A DNA stretch of 13,315 bases. Source: Neocallimastix lanati (nom. inval.). Taxonomy: Eukaryota > Neocallimastigomycota > Neocallimastigomycetes > Neocallimastigales > Neocallimastigaceae. Below the pieces are notes generated by a model. That model did not search any database. It was not told the origin of the DNA and saw only the letters and a program-made list of their open reading frames with translations. Both the position numbers and the translations under genes were made by a program. This document shows, one piece after another, positions 7,806 to 13,315 of the stretch. Position 1 is the stretch's first letter, and each line of letters begins with the position of its first letter. Where the stretch lies: contig JACVTC010000655.1 of NCBI GenBank assembly GCA_016946835.1, positions 1 to 13,315 on the forward strand. Reading direction: 5' to 3'.

Positions 7806-10800
7806 TTATTTTTATTATTATTATTTTTATTATTATTATTATTATAATTATTATTATTATTATAATTATATTATTATTTTTATTACTATTATTATTATTT
7901 TTATTACTATTATTATTAATACTATTTATTTATTTATATATTTATTTATTATTGTTATAATACATAATTGAATATATTATTATTTATTTTTGTTCAATTT
8001 ACAATTATTTTTTGAGTTTTGATTTTTCATTGAAATGGAATCACATGAATCGTACCGATTTAACTTTATTTCACTGGTTACCTTTTCACTGCTATTTAAA
8101 TTATTTGTACTATGTGATTTTTTCATTACTGGTTCATCTTCCTCTTCTTCAACAGCTGTTATTGATGGTGCATTTCCTTTTCGATTTGTTGATATGACAC
8201 CATCATCAAATGATATATTTGTTGGGGATTGAGAATTGTTATTTGTTCCTTGATTTGACATATTATTTAATGAAAGAGATGAATTAATAATACTGGAAAC
8301 ATCGTAGTAATCTTTAACTAAATCTTCTATTAAAGCACCACGAGTTCTTAATTGTGGTTTGGAGAATTTTGGAGCCATATAGGCTGCAAATTCACCATTA
8401 ATACTTTTAGCTAATAAGAAGTCTCTTAATGATGAAATATTGTGGAAAATACCTGAAGGGGGAAGTGGTGGTCCAAATATAGGAACATCAGTTTTTGATA
8501 CTACAGTAACCCTATATCCTATACCTAAACTTTCTTCAGGTTGTAATGGTTGAACAACAATAAAAATATGTAAAAATTGTGATATGATTGTACCTGGATC
8601 AAATTTTGCTTTACCATCCAAAAATATAAAACATACAATATCTAATTTTATGAAAAAAAAATTTTTTTTTTTTTATTTTTTATGTTTTAATTATAAAAAT
8701 AAATATTAAACATAAAAATAAGTATAATTAATATCTTTATTATAACAGTTATCTAAATATTTTTTAGTTATACCATTTCCTATATGTCTCTTTCTTTGAA
8801 TTTGTTGTCTATCTTCTTTATCATAAGGTAACATAGTAGATACATGATATGTTACTTCATAATCTCTCCACTATATAAAAAAACATTTTTTTTTTAAAAA
8901 AATTTATATTTTAATTTATTTATAAAGTAATATATATAATATTATCAATGTTATATTTAATGCATATGTATACATATATATATGAATTTATATTTACATA
9001 TATATATAATAAACACTCACTTTTGTTACAACTGTGCTATTTCCTGTATTACCATATTGACAATCCAAACCAGCTGCATATCCAGAATAATTTTTTAGTT
9101 CTACTGTATCACCAAGAATCGATAGAAATTCATAAAATGTTCTACTTCCATTTTCTTTATTAATTATTTTTTTAATTAAAATAATATTATTAATACAATA
9201 ATATATATAATATATAATAATAATGAAAAAGCTTTTTTTTTATATATATAATACAAAATATATACCATTATTAAACATTTCTTCTTCAGATTTCTGACCT
9301 TCTTTTGCATATAAAATACCAAATTTGAATTTTCGAACACACTAATTATTTTTAAATTATTAAAATGATGATATTAGATATTAATATAAAAAAAAAAACT
9401 GAAAAAAATTTTTTTTTTTTTTTTATTTGTTAATATGTTCATGTAAATATATAAATTTATAATAATAATTTACCTGAAATTCATCTAAATCTGTCAGTCT
9501 TTTTTGGAATGTTTTATCTTTTTCTTTTATTTTACATACACTATTAACATTCATTTCAGGATGAATTGCTTGTAATACGGATTTCCATGATGTTGATGAA
9601 CGAATTTTTGATTGTGATCGTACAGTAACTGATGGAATCAATGCAATTATTTCTGGAACCTATAATTTATTTTTAATTTTTGTATAAAATATTAATAAAT
9701 AATTTATTTAATATTAATACTAATATTTATTTTTTTTTTAATAAAGTAATTTAAATATTATATTTTTATTTGAAATATATAATTATTTAATTAAAATAAA
9801 GAATACACATACATCCTTAATTCTAACAATAGCTTGATATGCAGCATTATCTTCTGCCTTTACATCGATAGTTTGATTTTTTTTCAATTTTTTAATAGAT
9901 ATAATAAATGGACCTCCTAAACATGGTTGATTACCAACATAATTTCTATGTTCTTTTTATTTTTTTATATATAAATAAATATATTTTGTTTATATTAATG
10001 ACATTATTATTAATTAAAAAAAAGGAATTAATAAGGCTTTTTTTTTTTTTTTACCTTGATCAATAAATGAAGTTCTATATAATTTAGCATCAGTATTTAA
10101 TCGATCAAGAACACTATCTTGATATGATAAAGTAACATCGTCACAATTTGATATAATCTCTATTCTGAAAGTATCCCTCTCAAATACATTCATCTAAAAT
10201 TTAATTAATATAAACATTATATATACATTATATATATGTATTCAAAAACATTAATTTTTTTATTTATTTTTTTTTTTTAAATATAGAATAAATATAATAA
10301 AATAAAAAAAAAAAATTAAAAAAAAAAAAAAATAAAAAATAAAAACAAAAAATAAAAACAAAAATAAAATAAAATAAAATAAAATAAAATAATAAAATAA
10401 AATAAAAGACTAATTACAAAATATTATATTACTTTTTCTTTCAGTCTAATATATCTTAATAATATATTTTTTGAATAATTTATTAGAGTAGCACACTTAA
10501 TAAATATAATAATATTATAACAATATTAATTAGTATAATTAATAACAGTTGTCTCTTTGAATATATTTGTAGTAAAATATAAAAAAAATTTTTTAAGAAT
10601 ACTATAAAAATCAATTACAGCATTTTGTAATAGTTCACTATATTCAGTTTGTGATGAAGATTCGGGTATTCGTTGAAAACCTTCTTTTATTAATATGTCT
10701 TCAACTGAGACCAAAAGATTAATAAATTTTGTTAATTTCACAGTATGAATGATTCCTCTTATTTTTGTATATAAAGAATTTAATGTTTCAATAAGAAATT

Positions 10801-11526
10801 TTAATGGTGATGCTAGTGATTCAACTAATGGCCTATTTTTATTTGATTCACATCCATGTTTTATTTCATTACAAAATTGCTCCATTGATTTTATAATTTG
10901 TTTTAATGTTCTTTTATCTGAAATTCTTGTTTCGAATGCAATATTTAAATAATCTTGTATTGACGTAGATGTTAAATACTTTTTATGACTATTACTTTGT
11001 TTTTTAATAGTTTGACCATTTCCAGGTTTATCATAATTTAGATCATCCTATTTAGAATTAATGTCATTTATATTTTAGTTTTATTAATGTTTAATATATA
11101 CATATAACATTATTTTCAAAATATTCGTAATATTTTATTTTTATAAAAAATATTTTTTTAATAAACCAATTGTATTTAAATATACTATTTATTATATATA
11201 TAATTATGAAAAATAATGAAAATGTGTGTAATATAAAATATATAATATGATTATATATATATAATTATTTGAAATTTACCATTGCTCTTATCCAAATTAC
11301 ATTCGCTTTATTAGCATTAGATTGAACACCTCTTTCTGAATTTTTCTTAAATATATTATTTATACCACCAATTATATTATTTTCCTTCTATTTGATATAT
11401 AATTTTCGATATATAGGTTTATATAACCAAATAAATAATTAAAAAAAAATAAATAAATACAAAGATCTTTCTTTTTTCTTTAAGAACTTAATATTTTTGT
11501 TTTTTGTTTTATAGGAAAAATAAAAT

Positions 11527-11557
<31 letters not shown>

Positions 11558-13315
11558 ATATAAATCTTTACAAATGTTGAGGGTTTTCCTGACGATTCTA
11601 TTGAATATTCCTCTAAAAATGATTCTATTGAACTCTCTGGGCTACTTGCTTCATTTTTTCGTTCATAAAACTTACTAATATATGTTTCAATTCTTCGGAT
11701 AGTTTCATCCATTTCTTTTTCACTTTTTGATATTTTTTCTTTTATTTCTTCTTCTGTCAATATTGGTTCTTCTTGTTCTTCTTCATTTTTTGATGTTTTA
11801 TTTGCTTTATCATCATTTTCTATTTCATTTTTGTCTTCTGATGTTTTAGTTTGTTTAACATACTCCGAGTTCGTTTTTTCAAATTCATTCCAATTTTCAT
11901 CAATTTCACTTAGTATTTTACTAATTTTTTCCATTTTTTCACCGTGATCTCCTGAATTTAATTTCTTTATCCTTAGAGAATTTGCTTTTGATAGGGGTCT
12001 ATATAAAATTTCATTATTACTATTATTATTTTGCTGAATTTCTTTTTTTAATGATTCTATTCTATCAAATGTCGGTGACTGTGGATCAGATTCATTTTTT
12101 TCAAATATATTTTTAAGTGAATACACATTTTCTGCTGAATCTATATATATATATATGTTCGTTTGTTTGTTTATTTATTAAATAAAATAATAATATGAAT
12201 AATGTAAAATATGTATATAATTTGATCATATATATTAATTATTATAAATAATAACAATCAAAATTGAAAAAATAATAAATAATAAATTATTTGAATAATA
12301 TAAAAATTAATATATTATTATTACTTCTATTATCATTATCATGAACTTTGATTGATCCTGATCTATTAAATAATAGAGGAGGTGCCGTTTGATTTCTAGC
12401 ATGTTTTAGCGCCGGTGGTGTGTTTGAACTATCATATGAAATACTATGCAATCTTGATAGTGGTCTGGACTTTTAGAATCTAAAAAATTTCCCATATTAA
12501 TATTTATTATAATTATTATTATTATTATTATTATTATTAGTTATTATTTATTATTTATTATTTATTATTTATTATTTATTATTTATTATTTATTATTTAT
12601 TATTTATTATTTATTATTTATTATTTATTTTATTATTATATATTATTTATTTTATTATTATATATTATTTATTTTATTATTATTAATAATATTATTATTA
12701 ATATTATTATTGTTTATTACAGGTATTAATATAAAAATTTTCACGTTTTTTTGTTTTATCTTTATTTTTTTCGTTATTTTTATATTTTATTATTTAATAT
12801 AAATCAAATATATTTGATTTATATTATTCCACATTATTATTATTTACTCTTATTAATAAATTTTTATAATATTTAAATTCATTTAAAAAAGTTTTAAATA
12901 AATTAAATATATACCAATTGATGGTTTGTGAGTTTTACAATATATTTCACCATTATAGGACTGTAATATGAAATATATATATATAAAAAAAAAAAAAAAA
13001 GTATTTTATTTAAAATTTATATAAAATAAAAATATATTTAATTTTTACTACAATCATTTAAAGATATAATAAAAAGAATAAATTTTTAATTTAGATATTT
13101 ACAGTATATGAAGTGATAGTTACTGGTCTATTACATATATTACATCGAAAACACTGAATTTAATAAATTATAATATAATTTTAATTAGATATTTAATAAA
13201 ATAATATATTTATATAATATTAAATAGCATGTTTTTTTTTTTTTTATTAAGTAAATTATAAATTTCTTAATATTTACCCCTTTATGATATTCTCTTTCAT
13301 CAACCACCATTAATT
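7314..13315 (-). CDS. LIM domain-RapGAP protein, at least 17 exons, 5' end beyond the window
   Basis: This is a predicted GTPase-activating protein for Rap-family small GTPases with an N-terminal LIM zinc finger. Exons, 5' to 3': 13278-13315, 13103-13153, 12915-12960, 12325-12479, 11572-12140, 11280-11387, 10547-11047, 10433-10495, 10055-10193, 9813-9952, 9474-9659, 9266-9341, 9021-9154, 8774-8870, 8003-8641, 7524-7562, 7314-7393; about 1,020 codons. All junctions are GT-AG and phases agree throughout, except for one missing base inside 12325-12479. Order: LIM (start outside window), Ser/Pro linker, acidic coiled-coil-prone region, helical region, Rap1GAP-type N-terminal lobe, catalytic RapGAP lobe with RKRHIGND, then a Ser/Asn/Glu-rich tail ending KGKPHGPHQ and TAA. 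The donor at 10547 (GTTATT) and the adjoining 51-nt intron are the weakest joins. LIM could be a separate upstream gene, but no stop, leader or start codon clearly separates it. Confidence 0.8.
7694..7925. repeat. Large (TTA)n/(AAT)n microsatellite in a RapGAP intron
   Basis: About 230 bp of TTA repeats, interrupted by GTTGTTGTTG, TTTTTA and ATAATTA variants, fill most of the 440-nt intron 7563-8002. An apparent plus-strand poly-Tyr frame across it is an artefact of the repeat. Its length probably varies between strains. Confidence 0.9.
8003..9341 (-). other. RapGAP catalytic lobe of the LIM-RapGAP protein
   Basis: Five exons encode the core. [20 protein letters not shown] comes first, then the [10 protein letters not shown] and GYAAGLD segments, [10 protein letters not shown], and [20 protein letters not shown]. 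The junction of 8774 and 8641 creates GND, giving RKRHIGND, where Asn is the catalytic thumb known from Rap1GAP (Asn290). [25 protein letters not shown] and [11 protein letters not shown] follow, then a helix [20 protein letters not shown] and [11 protein letters not shown]. Every conserved block is present in order, so the domain is probably active on Rap. The catalytic loop is split by an intron right after the Asn codon. Confidence 0.93.
9474..10193 (-). other. N-terminal lobe of the Rap1GAP-like region
   Basis: Exons 10055-10193, 9813-9952 and 9474-9659 read continuously into the catalytic lobe. The segment [20 protein letters not shown]...[10 protein letters not shown] resembles the YR..F..KEH.NY.G.....GP.I.S.K block that precedes the catalytic part of Rap1GAP. 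There it belongs to the dimerisation lobe. Sequence after it ([23 protein letters not shown]) leads to the FKFGILY start. Homodimer formation is inferred from the family. Confidence 0.8.
10361..10407. repeat. (AAAAT)n microsatellite in a RapGAP intron
   Basis: Roughly nine AAAAT units with one shorter unit lie in the 239-nt intron between exons 10055-10193 and 10433-10495. They follow an A-rich stretch with AAAAACAAAA variants. Confidence 0.8.
10433..11047 (-). other. Unrecognised all-helical region of the LIM-RapGAP protein
   Basis: Exon 10547-11047 (167 codons) and exon 10433-10495 (21 codons) encode a Lys/Glu/Leu-rich sequence with regular hydrophobic heptads. Examples are [52 protein letters not shown] and [19 protein letters not shown]. 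It is not low complexity and has balanced codon use. It sits between the acidic linker and the GAP lobe, where animal RapGAPs have no comparable block that I recall. I cannot assign it to a family; a helical bundle for partner or lipid binding is a guess. Confidence 0.6.
11572..12140 (-). other. Acidic, Ser/Glu/Lys-rich linker of the LIM-RapGAP protein
   Basis: This 189-codon exon is highly charged: [10 protein letters not shown], then [20 protein letters not shown], and [19 protein letters not shown]. Coiled coil is likely over the [23 protein letters not shown] region. It also carries SP sites (DPQSPTF, ASSPES) of the kind used by proline-directed kinases. It enters in phase 1 and exits in phase 0 through GTAAAG. 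A reading frame running past the donor to 11509 is intronic. Confidence 0.75.
12325..12479 (-). other. Ser/Pro-rich linker exon with a frame break
   Basis: The exon reads DSKSP at its start and [18 protein letters not shown]...[10 protein letters not shown] in the frame that joins the next exon. The first five codons are one frame away from the rest. One extra base near 12467-12468 (CC on the minus strand) would join them. Without it the entry frame reaches a stop within the exon. The alternative acceptor AAAAG gives the right frame but does not match the phase of the upstream LIM exon. Confidence 0.6.
12512..12682. repeat. Nested minisatellites in the LIM-linker intron
   Basis: An (ATT)9 run (12512-12539) is followed by eleven exact copies of the heptamer TTTATTA (12547-12623). 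Two exact copies of a 22-mer (12631-12652 and 12653-12674) plus an 8-bp partial third follow. All lie in the 435-nt intron 12480-12914. A stretch at 12722-12775 in the same intron is a little less AT-rich (minus strand frame with KKRENFY), but I could not join it in phase as an exon. Confidence 0.85.
12915..13315 (-). other. LIM domain, C-terminal three quarters
   Basis: Three exons (13278-13315, 13103-13153, 12915-12960) join in phase 0 to give [27 protein letters not shown] and [15 protein letters not shown]. The ligand spacing H-x2-C-x2-C-x2-C-x17-C-x2-H matches the end of zinc finger one and all of zinc finger two of a LIM domain. The first Cys pair must lie upstream, beyond the window. 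LIM domains bind proteins, often cytoskeletal or signalling partners. Confidence 0.88.

Noticed and set aside
7681-7971. Plus-strand frame encoding almost pure Tyr
   Set aside because: It is the translation of the TTA microsatellite inside a minus-strand intron; no real protein signal.
8012-8232. Two overlapping plus-strand frames
   Set aside because: Antisense shadows of the RapGAP C-terminal tail exon.
8948-9163. Plus-strand 71-codon frame
   Set aside because: It spans an intron and the antisense of RapGAP exon 9021-9154, whose minus-strand reading has clear family motifs.
10749-10952. Plus-strand 67-codon frame
   Set aside because: Antisense of the helical exon 10547-11047.
12480-12495. 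ATG at 12493-12495 (MGNFLDSKS) as the true start of a separate RapGAP gene
   Set aside because: It crosses a good TTTTTTAG acceptor, shares the wrong frame of the linker exon, and the LIM exon has a matching donor. Kept only as an alternative.
1-13315. CRISPR array, tRNA, rRNA, bacterial operon or transposase
   Set aside because: No spaced direct repeats, no T-arm consensus, no rRNA-like sequence and no transposase motif seen; the genes have spliceosomal introns.

Overview
This is a eukaryotic window of extreme AT content. Its genes are made of many short exons, and almost every intron starts with GT and ends with AG. Intergenic DNA and introns are built of A/T homopolymers, (AT)n, (AAT)n and short minisatellites. 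The mix of very AT-rich DNA, intron-dense genes, a DHHC palmitoyltransferase, a LIM/RapGAP protein and Asn-rich inserts best fits an anaerobic gut fungus (Neocallimastigomycota). Dictyostelium-like amoebae are less likely because they carry few introns per gene. The assignment is inference, not proof.

Layout, left to right. (1) Positions 187-372, minus strand: one short coding segment that resembles the start of a vinculin-type head. It has no canonical splice donor before the window edge. (2) Positions 373-3223: about 2.8 kb of non-coding AT-rich DNA between divergent genes, holding a perfect 2x38-bp tandem duplication and an (AAT)n/(ATT)n hairpin. (3) Positions 3224-6156, plus strand: a nine-exon gene for a four-pass DHHC-type protein S-acyltransferase. 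Its cysteine-rich catalytic core is split over three successive microexons of 27, 21 and 12 nt. The reading frame breaks in three places, each repairable by removing one base. (4) Positions 6157-7313: a convergent 3'-3' intergenic region with long A- and T-runs. (5) Positions 7314-13315, minus strand: a gene of at least 17 exons, open at its 5' end at the right window edge. It encodes most of a LIM domain, a Ser/Asn/Glu-rich linker, an unrecognised helical region and a complete Rap-type GTPase-activating domain with an intact Asn thumb. Two small exons finish the C-terminus beyond a giant TTA repeat.

The two well-supported genes are not an operon, being eukaryotic and convergent. Functionally they are a membrane S-acyltransferase and a Rap GTPase regulator with a zinc-finger protein-binding module. 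With a possible vinculin head next door, the window has a cell-adhesion/small-GTPase flavour, but any joint function is speculation. Exon joins were made by hand from splice signals, phase continuity and domain conservation. They agree in phase throughout, except at the four frame breaks noted, which look like residual single-base assembly errors or recent decay.
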